The notes under the pieces: model-generated
Told to the model about the DNA's origin: nothing
The model's input: only the letters and a program-made list of their open reading frames with translations
Databases searched by the model: none
DNA from: an uncultured Allobosea sp.
Lineage (GTDB): Bacteria; Pseudomonadota; Alphaproteobacteria; Rhizobiales; Beijerinckiaceae
Reading direction: 5' to 3'
DNA: 64,000 nucleotides
Assembly (NCBI RefSeq): GCF_945957345.1
Contig: NZ_CAMFKW010000026.1
Location: 1 to 64,000 of the forward strand
Made by a program: the position numbers and the translations under genes
Shown: positions 15,366 through 24,344 of the stretch, piece after piece
Position numbering within the stretch: position 1 is the first letter of the stretch
Layout: each line of letters begins with the position of its first letter

Positions 15366-16597
15366 GCCGGCCCGATGTGGAACAGCATTTTCGCATACCG
15401 GAACAGGCCTTCGCGCCGCCGAGCGGCATGGGCCTGTCGCGCTGGTTCCTGCGCCGCGTGCTTTCCCGGATCACGATCGGCCATCTGACGGTGTTCACGC
15501 CGGATGGCGAACGGCTTTGCAGCGCGCCCGGCCTGCCCGGTCCACAGGCGACGATGATCCTGAACAACTGGCGGTCGATGCGCCACCTTCTGCTCGATGG
15601 CGATATCGGCTTGGCCGAGGCCTATCGCGACGGTGACCTTCACACGCCGGACCTGACGGCCTTGATCGAGCTCGGCGCGCGCAACGACGCGACGCTGCGC
15701 AAGCTGGTTTCGGGCGCCTGGCCGGCGCGGCTGCTGAACCGCCTGCGGCACGTTCTCAACGCCAATACGCGTCGCGGCAGCCGTCGCAACATCACCGCGC
15801 ATTACGATCTCGGCAATGATTTCTACGGCCACTGGCTCGACGCCAGCATGATGTATTCCTCGGCGCTCTACGAGACGCCGACGGAGACGCTCGAAACCGC
15901 GCAGCAGCGCCGGCTCGACCGGATCGTCGCCATGCTCGACCTTTCGGGCGGCGAGCACATCCTTGAGATCGGTTGCGGCTGGGGTGCGTTGGCGGAGCGG
16001 CTTGCCCGCGAAGGCTGTCGCGTGACGGCGATTACTCTGTCGCCGGCCCAGCTCGAAGCGGCGCAGAAGCGTATCGCAAACGCAGGCCTGTCCGAGCGCG
16101 TCACCATTGAACTCCGGGACTATCGCGACATTGCCGGGCAGTTCGACCGCATCGTTTCGATCGAGATGATCGAGGCGGTCGGCCGCGCCTACTGGCCGTC
16201 CTATTTCGATACGCTGAACCGCTCGCTCGGACCTGGCGGGCGGGCCGTATTGCAAGCGATCACGATCGACGATGCGCTGTTCGAGAGCTACCAGCAGGGC
16301 ACCGATTTCATCCAGCGCTACATCTTCCCCGGAGGCAGCCTGCCATCGGTCCCGGCTTTGAAGAACAGTGCCGACGCAGCCGCTCTCGCAGTCGTCGAGC
16401 AACTCGACTTCGGCGACAGCTACGCCTTGACCCTGAAGGAGTGGCGCCGGCGCTTCCTGGAGAACTGGAGCGAGATCGCGCCGCTGGGCTTCGACGAGCC
16501 GTTTCGCCGGCTCTGGGAGTTCTATCTCTGCTACTGCGAAGCCGGCTTCCGCGCCCGGACGATCGACGTCAACCTGATCGCCCTGCAAGGCCGCTGA
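15362..16597 (+). CDS. cfa: cyclopropane-fatty-acyl-phospholipid synthase
   Basis: A 411-residue SAM-dependent enzyme acting on unsaturated acyl chains of membrane phospholipids. The Cfa hallmarks are all visible: ITAHYDLGNDFYGHWLDASM near residue 142, the SAM loop ILEIGCGWGALAERLAREG near 200, IVSIEMIEAVG, and the active-site end TDFIQRYIFPGGSLPSV. The C-terminal helix WRRRFLENWSEIAPLGFDEP and CEAGFRARTIDVN are complete. It is third in the coupled operon. A second, shorter Cfa-like gene lies at 8961-9983, so the locus encodes two acyl-chain methyltransferases. Confidence 0.92.
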   Translation: MSRPDVEQHFRIPEQAFAPPSGMGLSRWFLRRVLSRITIGHLTVFTPDGERLCSAPGLPGPQATMILNNWRSMRHLLLDGDIGLAEAYRDGDLHTPDLTALIELGARNDATLRKLVSGAWPARLLNRLRHVLNANTRRGSRRNITAHYDLGNDFYGHWLDASMMYSSALYETPTETLETAQQRRLDRIVAMLDLSGGEHILEIGCGWGALAERLAREGCRVTAITLSPAQLEAAQKRIANAGLSERVTIELRDYRDIAGQFDRIVSIEMIEAVGRAYWPSYFDTLNRSLGPGGRAVLQAITIDDALFESYQQGTDFIQRYIFPGGSLPSVPALKNSADAAALAVVEQLDFGDSYALTLKEWRRRFLENWSEIAPLGFDEPFRRLWEFYLCYCEAGFRARTIDVNLIALQGR

Positions 16598-16638
16598 CGG
16601 GCGCGGCGTTTCCCACCGCACCCGCTTGCGCGGATCTC

Positions 16639-17361
16639 CTAGAGGCGTCGCGCGGTCAGCCCCTTCGCGACGATCGGGCCCGTCGGGCGTCCGATGGGAG
16701 AACCACCGGCCGGTTCGACCGTGATCTCGAAGAGCTGGCCGGTGCCCAGCGGCAGGTTGTCCAATCGCAAGGGAACGGCGCGAGCCCGGTCGATGAGGCC
16801 GATCGAACGCGGCCCGGCGGCGCGGTCCCACAGCGTCCAGATTTCCAGCGCACGCCCCTGCGGCACGGCGATATCCTGAAGCGGGAGCAACTCGACGCGT
16901 CCGTCCGCGAACGTGTTGACCACCGCCGCGGCGACATTTGTGTCGGTCAGCAGAACGGCGACCATTGCGGGCTGGCGGTTCGCATGATCGAGGGCCGCGA
17001 AGAGCCCGAAGGCGAGCAGAAGCGCAGCGGCGGCACCGGCAAACGCGGTCCCGCGCCAAAGCCAAAGGCTATCCCACCACTGCGAGAGTCGCGCGCCGCG
17101 CCCGGATTGCGAAGCCACGGCTTGGCTTCGAGCGGGAGCTTGGTCGAGGCCGCTTTCGATGCGCCGCCAGAGGCCTGTCGACGGCTCGACCGGCCGGGCG
17201 GTGGCATCGATCGGCGCCAGCCATGCCTGCCAGCGGGCGACCGCGGCATCCAGCTTCGCGTCACCCGCCATCCGCCCCTCGAACGCTTCCTTGTCGGCGC
17301 CGTCGAGCAGGCCCAGCACATATTCGCCCGCGGCACTCTCGCGATCCGGTTCCTGCGTCAT
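16639..17361 (-). CDS. RskA-type transmembrane anti-sigma factor
   Basis: A 240-residue protein. The cytoplasmic N-terminal anti-sigma domain contains SAAGEYVLGLLDGADKEAFEGRM. A transmembrane helix spans about residues 100-122 (GTAFAGAAAALLLAFGLFAA). The periplasmic RskA domain is recognisable from VAAAVVNTFADGRVELLPLQ, then ALEIWTLWDRAAGPRSIGLI and the final FEITVEPAGGSPIGRPTGPI. The start at 17361 overlaps the sigma gene stop by 4 bases. It holds the partner sigma factor at the membrane until a signal leads to its release, usually by proteolysis. Confidence 0.88.
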   Translation of the reverse strand: MTQEPDRESAAGEYVLGLLDGADKEAFEGRMAGDAKLDAAVARWQAWLAPIDATARPVEPSTGLWRRIESGLDQAPARSQAVASQSGRGARLSQWWDSLWLWRGTAFAGAAAALLLAFGLFAALDHANRQPAMVAVLLTDTNVAAAVVNTFADGRVELLPLQDIAVPQGRALEIWTLWDRAAGPRSIGLIDRARAVPLRLDNLPLGTGQLFEITVEPAGGSPIGRPTGPIVAKGLTARRL

Positions 17362-17918
17362 CCCAAGCACTCCTTGAGTGCGATCAACGAACGGCGGATC
17401 CATGATTTCACCGTCCCGAGCGGCATGCCGAGCTTGCCGGCGATCTCGCCATGGCTCAGCCCCTGCACGAAGGCGAGCAGCACCATCCCGCGCCGCTGAG
17501 CCGGCAGGGTCTCCAGGCAGCCGCGCAAGGCCTTGGCATCGGAGAGCTTCGCCATGACGGTCTCGGGATCATCCTCCTCGCTGGCGGCCTCCTGGCCGAT
17601 CGGGCTCTCGTCGGTCTCCATGCGCCGCTCGTCACGCAGGATCGACAGCGTGCGGTTGCGCAGGATGGCGTAGATCCAGGTCAGCCCCGAACCGCGTTGC
17701 GGATCGAAGCGTCCCGCATGCCGCCAGATCAGGATGAAACTGTCCTGCACCGCTTCCTCCGCCAGGGCCCGGCGCTTCAGCATGCGCTGTGCCACACCGA
17801 TCATACGCGGGCATTCCTGGTCGTAGATGCGCCGGAGTGCGTTTTTATCGCCGCCAGCGCAGGCCATCAGCGCCTGCTCGATGCCTGCTTCCTGCGATTG
17901 CGCGCCAGTGACGGCCAT
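17358..17918 (-). CDS. ECF sigma factor, SigK/RskA-associated type
   Basis: A 186-residue ECF sigma factor starting MAVTGAQSQEAGIEQALMAC. Region 2 is NALRRIYDQECPRMIGVAQR to EEAVQDSFILIWRHAGRFDP and region 4 ends LSHGEIAGKLGMPLGTVKSW. The frame is open back to 17984, but the promoter at 17964-17993 lies inside that extension, so the start at 17918 is correct. It is followed by its overlapping RskA partner. A matching promoter in front of the DUF4394 gene identifies that gene as a target. Confidence 0.9.
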   Translation of the reverse strand: MAVTGAQSQEAGIEQALMACAGGDKNALRRIYDQECPRMIGVAQRMLKRRALAEEAVQDSFILIWRHAGRFDPQRGSGLTWIYAILRNRTLSILRDERRMETDESPIGQEAASEEDDPETVMAKLSDAKALRGCLETLPAQRRGMVLLAFVQGLSHGEIAGKLGMPLGTVKSWIRRSLIALKECLG

Positions 17919-17963
17919 GCGGAATCCCTGCACTCGGCAGCCCCGAATGGGCGGCACGACGGG

Positions 17964-17993
17964 AGGATACGCTGCCAGCGCCATGATGGATGC
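17964..17993 (-). promoter_or_regulatory. autoregulatory promoter of the ECF sigma gene
   Basis: On the minus strand it reads GCATCC (preceded by T), 18 bases, TATCCT. The same -35, spacer length and TATCC core recur in the opposite direction at 18020-18049. Confidence 0.65.
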
Positions 17994-18019
17994 ACCCAGG
18001 TGGCTTTATTTTTTCGAGT

Positions 18020-18049
18020 GCATCCAATGCTTTGCCTCAACGCTATCCG
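18020..18049 (+). promoter_or_regulatory. ECF promoter of the DUF4394 gene
   Basis: It reads GTGCATCC, 18 bases, TATCCG. It shares TGCATCC and TATCC with the divergent sigma-gene promoter and lies 59 bp before the ATG. Confidence 0.65.
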
Positions 18050-18107
18050 GCACGAGCGCCGCCAGCAGGCATCCAGGCCACGGCGCGTGACAGAACCGGA
18101 GGACAAG

Positions 18108-18890
18108 ATGACCAAGACGATCCGTTTCGCCCTCGTCGTTTCCACGTTTCTCGGCAGCGGAATCGCCGCGCAGGCCGCCATGCTGGCGGCTCTCACCGGC
18201 GACGACACCCTCACCATGGTCGATACCACGACTCTCAAGGCCGGCAAGCAGATGAAGGTCACCGGCATTGGCGGCAAGATCGCCGGCATCGATGTCCGGC
18301 CGGCAGACGGCATGCTCTACGCGCTTGGTGTCGATGGCACGATCTACACGATCGACAAGGCCGGCAAGGCGACGATGAAGTCCAAGATGGACACCGTGCT
18401 GCCTGCCGGCGCCATGGCAACCGTCGATTTCAACCCGGCTGCGGATCGGCTCCGCGTGATCGGCTCGGACGGCACCAACCTTCGGGTGAATGTCGATGAC
18501 GGCAAGACCACGGTCGACGGCAAGCTGAAATTCGCCGAGACCGACATGCACAAGGGCGAGGCGCCGATGATCGTGGCCGGCGCCTATACCAACTCCGTCA
18601 AAGGCACGAAGGAGACGGCGCTCTACGACATCGACGGCAAGATCGGCGGCCTGATCAAGCAGGCGCCGCCCAATGACGGCGTCCTCGGCGCAGTCGGCAA
18701 GCTCGGGATCATGCCGAAGGCGATCGCCTTCGACATCGAGACGGCCGCCGATGGAACCAATACGGGCTGGCTGCTCGCCGACGGCGCGCTGCACAAGGTC
18801 GATCTTGCGACGGGCAAGGCGACTGCGATCGGCAAGATTTCAGGCCTGGGCGCTGCCGCCAGGGATATCGCGGTCCTTCCTGCTATGTAG
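18108..18890 (+). CDS. DUF4394 exported beta-propeller-like protein
   Basis: A 260-residue protein with a signal peptide (MTKTIRFALVVSTFLGSGIA) and internal repeats typical of DUF4394: LTGDDTLTMVDTTTLKAGKQ, GIDVRPADGMLYALGVDGTI, TVDFNPAADRLRVIGSDGTN and IAFDIETAADGTNTGWLLAD. GGAGGA lies just upstream of the ATG. It is predicted to be periplasmic or secreted, and the ligand is unknown. Such proteins are frequent targets of nearby ECF/anti-sigma pairs, and the shared promoter supports that here. Confidence 0.87.
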   Translation: MTKTIRFALVVSTFLGSGIAAQAAMLAALTGDDTLTMVDTTTLKAGKQMKVTGIGGKIAGIDVRPADGMLYALGVDGTIYTIDKAGKATMKSKMDTVLPAGAMATVDFNPAADRLRVIGSDGTNLRVNVDDGKTTVDGKLKFAETDMHKGEAPMIVAGAYTNSVKGTKETALYDIDGKIGGLIKQAPPNDGVLGAVGKLGIMPKAIAFDIETAADGTNTGWLLADGALHKVDLATGKATAIGKISGLGAAARDIAVLPAM

Positions 18891-18909
18891 GCCTACTCCG
18901 CATTTTTCG

Positions 18910-18933
18910 GACGCTCGCCATCCGGCGGGCGTC
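18910..18933 (+). terminator. hairpin terminator after the DUF4394 gene
   Basis: A ten-pair GC-rich stem (18910-18919 with 18924-18933, loop ATCC). Only a weak T-rich tail follows, so termination efficiency is uncertain. Confidence 0.5.
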
Positions 18934-19046
18934 TCGATCGTTTCTCGCCTGACGTTCGATGAGCCGATCAACCGTTTCAAATGTCTGCTTTCTGGCAAGT
19001 GAACAGCGTCCGCTTATGGCGCGCAGCAGCAGGTATGGAGGTCGGC

Positions 19047-19976
19047 TCAATCCGGAGTGACGGCTATCTGGGGAAGCGTTTCGCAGCGGGCCGAAAACAG
19101 ACGTTCCCCGACAAAATCGACGAAGACCCTGACCTTCGGCGAGAGGTTGCGGTTGGAGGGCCAGATCAGGCTGAAATGGCCGGGAGCATCAATCCGGTCG
19201 TCGAGCAGGGTGCGAAGCTCTCCTTTCGCCAGCGGATCGCGCGCCAGGAAATCCGGCATGCAGCCGATGCCGAGGCCGGCGATGGTGGCGCCGCGCAACG
19301 CCTCCATATTGTTGCAGGTCAACACCGTGCGCGTGCGCAGATCCGGTTCGCCGACCGGCAGCGTGAGTGGCCATGCCTGGATCTTGCCGCTGTTGGGATA
19401 GCGGAAGCGGATGCCGAGATGCCGGTCGAGGTCGCGCGGACACTCCGGCCTGCCGTGGCGCTCCAGATAGGATGGCGCGGCGCAGAGCAGCATCTGGAAC
19501 GGGCGCAAGGTCCGCGTCATCAGGCGCGAATCCGGAAGCTCGCCGCTGCGGATCGCGACATCGACGCCCTCGTCGATCAGATCGACGATGCGGTCATTGA
19601 AGTCGAGATCGACCTCGATCTCCGGATAGCGCGCCATGAATTCCGGCAGGACCGGCAAGAGCAGGTGATAGCTGACGATCGGCGTGCTGATGCGCAGGCG
19701 CCCGCGCGGCGCGTCCATCGTGCGGGCCAGCATGGCTCGGGCATCGTCGAGATCATCGAGGATGCCCCGGCAACGCTCGTAGAAGGCGCGGCCCTCCTCG
19801 GTCAGCCGTAGGCTGCGGGTGGAGCGCTGGAACAGGCGGATGCCGAGCTGCTGTTCGAGCTTGGTCACGGCCTTGCCGACCGCCGACGCAGAGAGCCCGA
19901 GCATGCGCCCGGCCGCGACGAAGCTACCGAGGTCAGCCGTCCGTACGAAGGCCATCAGACCATTCAGTGAATCCAT
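19047..19976 (-). CDS. LysR-family transcriptional regulator
   Basis: A 309-residue regulator. The winged helix-turn-helix at residues 1-60 reads MDSLNGLMAFVRTADLGSFV, LGLSASAVGKAVTKLEQQLG, LFQRSTRSLRLTEEG. The effector domain has the SRPRRLRIS-like start (PRGRLRISTPI) and a periplasmic-binding fold ending SPKVRVFVDFVGERL. It is of the CrgA/AaeR-like type that usually controls an adjacent divergent efflux gene. The MFS transporter starts 157 bp away in the opposite direction, so the shared intergenic region is the probable operator. Confidence 0.9.
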   Translation of the reverse strand: MDSLNGLMAFVRTADLGSFVAAGRMLGLSASAVGKAVTKLEQQLGIRLFQRSTRSLRLTEEGRAFYERCRGILDDLDDARAMLARTMDAPRGRLRISTPIVSYHLLLPVLPEFMARYPEIEVDLDFNDRIVDLIDEGVDVAIRSGELPDSRLMTRTLRPFQMLLCAAPSYLERHGRPECPRDLDRHLGIRFRYPNSGKIQAWPLTLPVGEPDLRTRTVLTCNNMEALRGATIAGLGIGCMPDFLARDPLAKGELRTLLDDRIDAPGHFSLIWPSNRNLSPKVRVFVDFVGERLFSARCETLPQIAVTPD

Positions 19977-20133
19977 CCCCGCCCCTCTCGATGCAGGATC
20001 ATTCGAGCGTACTGTTCCGATAAGATTGGAATTACTGCCTCATTGGCAGGTATCCCATCGAGAATATCCTGTTTCGACGGAAAGGCGAGCACCAGCTGAG
20101 GTCGCGGCGCCGCTCGAACAGGGTCTTCAATCA

Positions 20134-21684
20134 ATGACGCAAACCATCACGCGGCCGCGCGCGGCCGAACAGACACTCGTGCTCCTCTCCATCTGCCTCG
20201 CCGCTGCCGCGATGCCGCTGACCTTCACCGGCCCGGCAGTGGCGCTTCCAGCCATCGGCAAAGCGCTGGGCGGCAGCCCGATCGCGCTCAACTGGGTCAC
20301 CAACGCCTTCATGCTGACCTTCGGATCGAGTCTGATGGCGGCGGGTGGGCTGGCGGATGCCTATGGCCGCAAGCGCGTCTTCCTCGTCGGCGTTGGCGCG
20401 TTCGCCCTGCTCTCTATGGCACTGGCGGCTGCGCCCGATATCCTGTGGTTCGATCTGGGGCGAGCGGCGCAGGGCGTCGCGGCAGCGGCCGCCTTTTCCG
20501 GTGGCATGGCGGCGCTCGCGCAGGAGTTCGAGGGGGGTTCGCGCATCCGTGCCTTCAGCATCGTCGGCACGAGCTTCGGCGTCGGCCTCGCCTTCGGGCC
20601 GATCGCGTCAGGGCTGATGATCGACGCCTTCGGCTGGCGCAGCATCTTTGCACTCGTGGTCGTTCTGGGGGCGCTTGCCCTGGCGTTGGGCGCACGCTTT
20701 CTGCACGAGACGCGCGACCCGGGTGCCGCCGGCCTCGACTGGCCGGGCGCGCTCAGCTTCACCCTGGCCCTGGCGCTCTTTACCTATGGCATCCTGCTGG
20801 CGCCGGAACGCGGCTGGTCCGAGCCGGCCGTGATCAGCGTGCTGGCGGGCTCCGTCGCGCTCTTCATCGCCTTCGGCGTGATCGAGCGGCGTGTCATGCG
20901 GCCGATGCTCGACCTCACCTTGTTCCGCTACCCCCGCTTCGTCGGGGTGCAACTGCTGGCGGCTGCGCCGGCCTATGCCTTCGTCGTGCTACTGATCCTC
21001 CTGCCCGTGCGCTTCATCGGCATCGAGGGCCTGAGCGAGATTGCGGCCGGCCGGCTGATGATTGCGCTCTCCGCGCCGCTGCTGGTTCTGCCGATCGCGG
21101 CCGGACTGCTGACGCGCTGGTTCCCACCGGCGGCGATCTGCGGCTCGGGCCTCTTGATCTGCGCCGCTGGCCTATTCTGGCTGAGCCGTCTCCCGCTCGG
21201 GGGCGAGACAATCAGCGTCGCCATGCCCATGGCATTGATCGGCATCGGCATCAGCCTGCCCTGGGGACTGATGGACGGGCTTGCCGTCAGCGTCGTGCCC
21301 AAGGAGCGCGCCGGCATGGCGACCGGCATCTTCAGCACGACGCGCGTAGCGGGCGAAGGCGTGGCGCTCGCCGTGGTCAGCGCCGTGCTGTCAGAGCTGA
21401 CGGCCGGGCATCTCGCGGCTGGCGGGTCCGCAGTGCATGCAGGCCCGGCCGCCCAGCGGCTCGTCACGGGCGATATCGGGAGCGCTGCGGCTGGGTTGCC
21501 GCAGATGAGCCGTGCCGCGATCGTCCAGAGCTATGGCGACGCCTTCTCGACACTGCTCCTGATGCTCTGCGCCATCACCATCGTCACGGCTGTCGTCGTC
21601 TTTGCTTTCCTCGGGCGCAGAGAGCGACCGCAAACCGAGCCGATGGAGGAGGCAGAAGAGCGTTTCTGCACATCCGAAGCCTGA
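20134..21684 (+). CDS. MFS efflux transporter, DHA2 type (14 TMS)
   Basis: A 516-residue inner-membrane protein with about 14 hydrophobic segments. It carries the DHA motif A region GGLADAYGRKRVFLVGVGAF after helix 2 and motif C-like GTSFGVGLAFGPIASGL in helix 5. The first helix motif is MPLTFTGPAVALPAIGKALG. It is a predicted proton-driven exporter of drugs or other small organic compounds. The ATG at 20134 gives a normal cytosolic N-terminus; the longer frame is spurious. It is probably controlled by the divergent LysR. Confidence 0.88.
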   Translation: MTQTITRPRAAEQTLVLLSICLAAAAMPLTFTGPAVALPAIGKALGGSPIALNWVTNAFMLTFGSSLMAAGGLADAYGRKRVFLVGVGAFALLSMALAAAPDILWFDLGRAAQGVAAAAAFSGGMAALAQEFEGGSRIRAFSIVGTSFGVGLAFGPIASGLMIDAFGWRSIFALVVVLGALALALGARFLHETRDPGAAGLDWPGALSFTLALALFTYGILLAPERGWSEPAVISVLAGSVALFIAFGVIERRVMRPMLDLTLFRYPRFVGVQLLAAAPAYAFVVLLILLPVRFIGIEGLSEIAAGRLMIALSAPLLVLPIAAGLLTRWFPPAAICGSGLLICAAGLFWLSRLPLGGETISVAMPMALIGIGISLPWGLMDGLAVSVVPKERAGMATGIFSTTRVAGEGVALAVVSAVLSELTAGHLAAGGSAVHAGPAAQRLVTGDIGSAAAGLPQMSRAAIVQSYGDAFSTLLLMLCAITIVTAVVVFAFLGRRERPQTEPMEEAEERFCTSEA

Positions 21685-21932
21685 CTCGGCGCGCTCCACT
21701 GCGATCTTGATGGGCGGCGTGCGGCCGGCAAAGACGGCAGGCGCCATCAAACCGAACGCGACAGCCCGGTGGCCGAAAGAGTTTACGCCGATCACCACGC
21801 CCAGCGTCCGCTTCCTGGCAATGTCCGAATGTCCGCGGCTGGCACTTAGCGTTCTGGGAGAATTGCAAGAAGCGCGGACGTTGATCGTCGGGCACAAGGT
21901 CACCTGCCCGCGGCTGCCAGCTTCGCGTGCGG

Positions 21933-22829
21933 TCAGGGACCCCTGCGGAACGCCTCGAACACCAGCGCACGGAGCCAGCGATGGCCGGCATCGGCATCCA
22001 TCCGCGGATGCCAGATCTGCGACACGACGATCTCCGGCATCGGGATCGGCAGATCGAACAGCACGGTGTCGTATCCCGCCAAGGCCAGGCAAGCTGAACG
22101 CGGGACGAGCCCCAGGAGGTTTGAGGCCGAAACCACTGCGATCACCGCCGGAAAGCCCGGAACGATGACGACCACGCGGCGTGAGAGCCCCTGGAGGGCC
22201 AGCGCCTCGTCTGCCGGGCTGGAGCGACCCCGCCGCCGCGCGAACACCACATGGCCCCAGGCGCAGAGGCGCTCCGGTGTGACCGGCGCATCGAGGAGCG
22301 GATGGCCGGCCCGGGCCACCCCGACATAGGCATCGCGATAGAGCGTCTGGGCGCGAAGCTCTCCGCCATTCTCGGAGATCACGCCGATCTCGAGATCGAC
22401 CGTACCGTCCCGCAGAGGCCCGATATCCTTGTCGGGCTTCGTCACGAAGCGCAGCCGCACGCCGGGGGCCAGGGCGGCCACTGCCGCGCTCAGCTTTGCC
22501 GCATAGAGCTGCGTGAAGGCGTCGTTGGCGCGGACAGTGAACTCGCGCTCCATGCTCCGGGGGTCGATCGGCTGCGGCGGCCGCAACACCGCCTGCGCGC
22601 CCAGGCGCAGCGTGTGGACCTGTTCGGCAATGGCCTCGGCATGGGGTGTAAGTACCAGTGCACGGCCGGCCGGCGCCAGGATCGGATCGCCGAGCGCCTC
22701 CCTGAGCCGTGACAGGGTGCGACTCATCGCGGAGGTGCTGAGCCGGAGCCTGAGCGCAGCCCGCGTCACGCTGCGTTCCTGAAGCAGGACATCGAGAGCG
22801 TTCAACAGGTTCAGGTCGATGTCACGCAT
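21933..22829 (-). CDS. LysR-family transcriptional regulator, NodD/SyrM-like branch
   Basis: A 298-residue regulator. MRDIDLNLLNALDVLLQERS is the typical opening of the NahR/NodD/LinR branch, followed by the HTH LRLSTSAMSRTLSRLREALG. The effector domain includes MEREFTVRANDAFTQLYAAK and LRFVTKPDKDIGPLRDGTVD. The ATG at 22829 is preferred over 22922 on that conserved start. It faces the MFS gene at 22921 across 91 bp and probably regulates it. Confidence 0.9.
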   Translation of the reverse strand: MRDIDLNLLNALDVLLQERSVTRAALRLRLSTSAMSRTLSRLREALGDPILAPAGRALVLTPHAEAIAEQVHTLRLGAQAVLRPPQPIDPRSMEREFTVRANDAFTQLYAAKLSAAVAALAPGVRLRFVTKPDKDIGPLRDGTVDLEIGVISENGGELRAQTLYRDAYVGVARAGHPLLDAPVTPERLCAWGHVVFARRRGRSSPADEALALQGLSRRVVVIVPGFPAVIAVVSASNLLGLVPRSACLALAGYDTVLFDLPIPMPEIVVSQIWHPRMDADAGHRWLRALVFEAFRRGP

Positions 22830-22920
22830 GGCGCTCTGCGCAAACGTCAGTTGAATTCGTTGCGTCTGGTGCAAACCCTGGCTGCGGCATACCAGAATGG
22901 GGTCACCACGGAAAGTCCCC

Positions 22921-24291
22921 ATGCCGCAATCTGCTCTTCATCCCCATGCCGACGGCCTGCCGGCGCCACGCCGCTACTTCGCGATAGCCGTCCTCCTCCT
23001 GACCCTGGTGCTCGTCGTGCTCGATGGCGCCATCGCCAATGTCGCCCTGCCCTCGATCGCTGCTTCACTCCATGCCGGCCCGAGCGATGCGGTCTGGGTC
23101 GTTTCGAGCTATCAGCTCGCGGTCCTGGTCGCGCTGCTGCCCTGCGGCGCCATCGGCGAGATGGTCGGGCCCCGGCGGGTCTTCCTCGCGGGCGTCGCGC
23201 TCTTCACCCTGGCCTCGGCGGCCTGCGCCTTCTCGAGCGCCCTGTCCATGTTGGTGGCGGCGCGGTTCGTGCAAGGTCTCGGCGGCGGCGCGGTGATGGC
23301 CCTGGGCGTGACGAATTTGCGGCTCTGCGTGCCGCACCGCCTCCTCGGCGCGATCATCGGGGTCAATGCGATGACGATCGCCATCGCCTCGGCCGCAGGG
23401 CCGGGCATCGCCGGCGCCATCCTCGCAGTGGCGGACTGGCCGTGGCTCTTCGCCGTCAACGTACCGCTCGGCATCGCCGTGCTGGCAGCGGGCGCCGTTC
23501 TGGTCCGGACGACGGGTGTGCCACGCCGGCTCGATGGCAGGGCGATGGCCGCCAACAGCCTGATGTTCATCCTGTTTTTCCTCGGCGCGGACCGCGTCGC
23601 GCAGTCGCCGGTGACGGGCGGCCTCCTGATCACCGCATCGGTCGCCTGCTTCGTCCTGCTGCTGCGGATCGAGCGCCGAAGCGCGGCGCCGCTCGTGCCG
23701 ACCGATCTTTTCGCCGTAGCCGCCTTCCGCTTCTCCGCCATCGCATCGGTCTGCTGCTTCACCGGCCAGATGCTGGGCCTGCTCGCCTTGCCCTTCTATC
23801 TCCAGCACAGGCTCGGCATGAGGGCGACAGAGACGGGCCTTTACATGATGCCCTGGCCCGCGGCGGTGGCGCTGATCGCGCCCCTGTCCGGATGGCTGGC
23901 CAATCGCGTGAAGACGGCCTGGCTCTGCGCCGCGGGCGGCGCGCTGCTGGTCATCGGACTCGCAGGTATCGGCCTGTTGCCGGCCGGGCCGCACGGAGCG
24001 ACCTTCATCGTCGGCACGGTGATCGCCGGCCTGGGCTTCGGGCTTTTCCAAACCCCGAACAACCGCATCCTGCTCTTGTCAGCGCCTAAGGCGCGCAGCG
24101 GCGCAGCCGGCGCCATGCAGGGCACTGCACGGCTGACCGGGCAGACCCTCGGCGCAGTTGCGATGGCCGCCATCTTCGAGATCATCCCGCTCGCGGTGGC
24201 GCCGGAGGTCGCACTGGTGCTGGCCGCGATCTTCGCCGGCCTCGCCGCGCTCGTCAGCCTCGGGCGTGTGCGCCACGAAGTTGAAGGCTGA
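22921..24291 (+). CDS. MFS multidrug transporter, DHA2 type
   Basis: A protein of about 456 residues with 12-14 transmembrane segments. Helix 1 carries LVLVVLDGAIANVALPSIAA, followed by the DHA2-type VWVVSSYQLAVLVALLPCGA and motif A MVGPRRVFLAGVALF. Motif C-like AMTIAIASAAGPGIAGAIL lies in helix 5. It is predicted to export amphipathic drugs or metabolites with proton antiport. ATG codons at 22897 and 22921 are both possible; the second gives a more usual N-terminus. Paired with the divergent LysR gene. Confidence 0.87.
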   Translation: MPQSALHPHADGLPAPRRYFAIAVLLLTLVLVVLDGAIANVALPSIAASLHAGPSDAVWVVSSYQLAVLVALLPCGAIGEMVGPRRVFLAGVALFTLASAACAFSSALSMLVAARFVQGLGGGAVMALGVTNLRLCVPHRLLGAIIGVNAMTIAIASAAGPGIAGAILAVADWPWLFAVNVPLGIAVLAAGAVLVRTTGVPRRLDGRAMAANSLMFILFFLGADRVAQSPVTGGLLITASVACFVLLLRIERRSAAPLVPTDLFAVAAFRFSAIASVCCFTGQMLGLLALPFYLQHRLGMRATETGLYMMPWPAAVALIAPLSGWLANRVKTAWLCAAGGALLVIGLAGIGLLPAGPHGATFIVGTVIAGLGFGLFQTPNNRILLLSAPKARSGAAGAMQGTARLTGQTLGAVAMAAIFEIIPLAVAPEVALVLAAIFAGLAALVSLGRVRHEVEG

Positions 24292-24344
24292 AGTAAATAA
24301 CCTTGCACGGCTGTCTGCTGAACCCTATTCCCGTTTCTGGCGCG

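Noticed and set aside
15338-17065. 575-codon minus-strand frame across cfa
   Set aside because: It lies antisense to cfa and rskA, is Arg/Ala/Gly-rich and has no domain; typical antisense openness of GC-rich DNA.
23065-24051. 328-codon minus-strand frame
   Set aside because: Antisense to the MFS gene, dominated by Arg/His/Gln low complexity.
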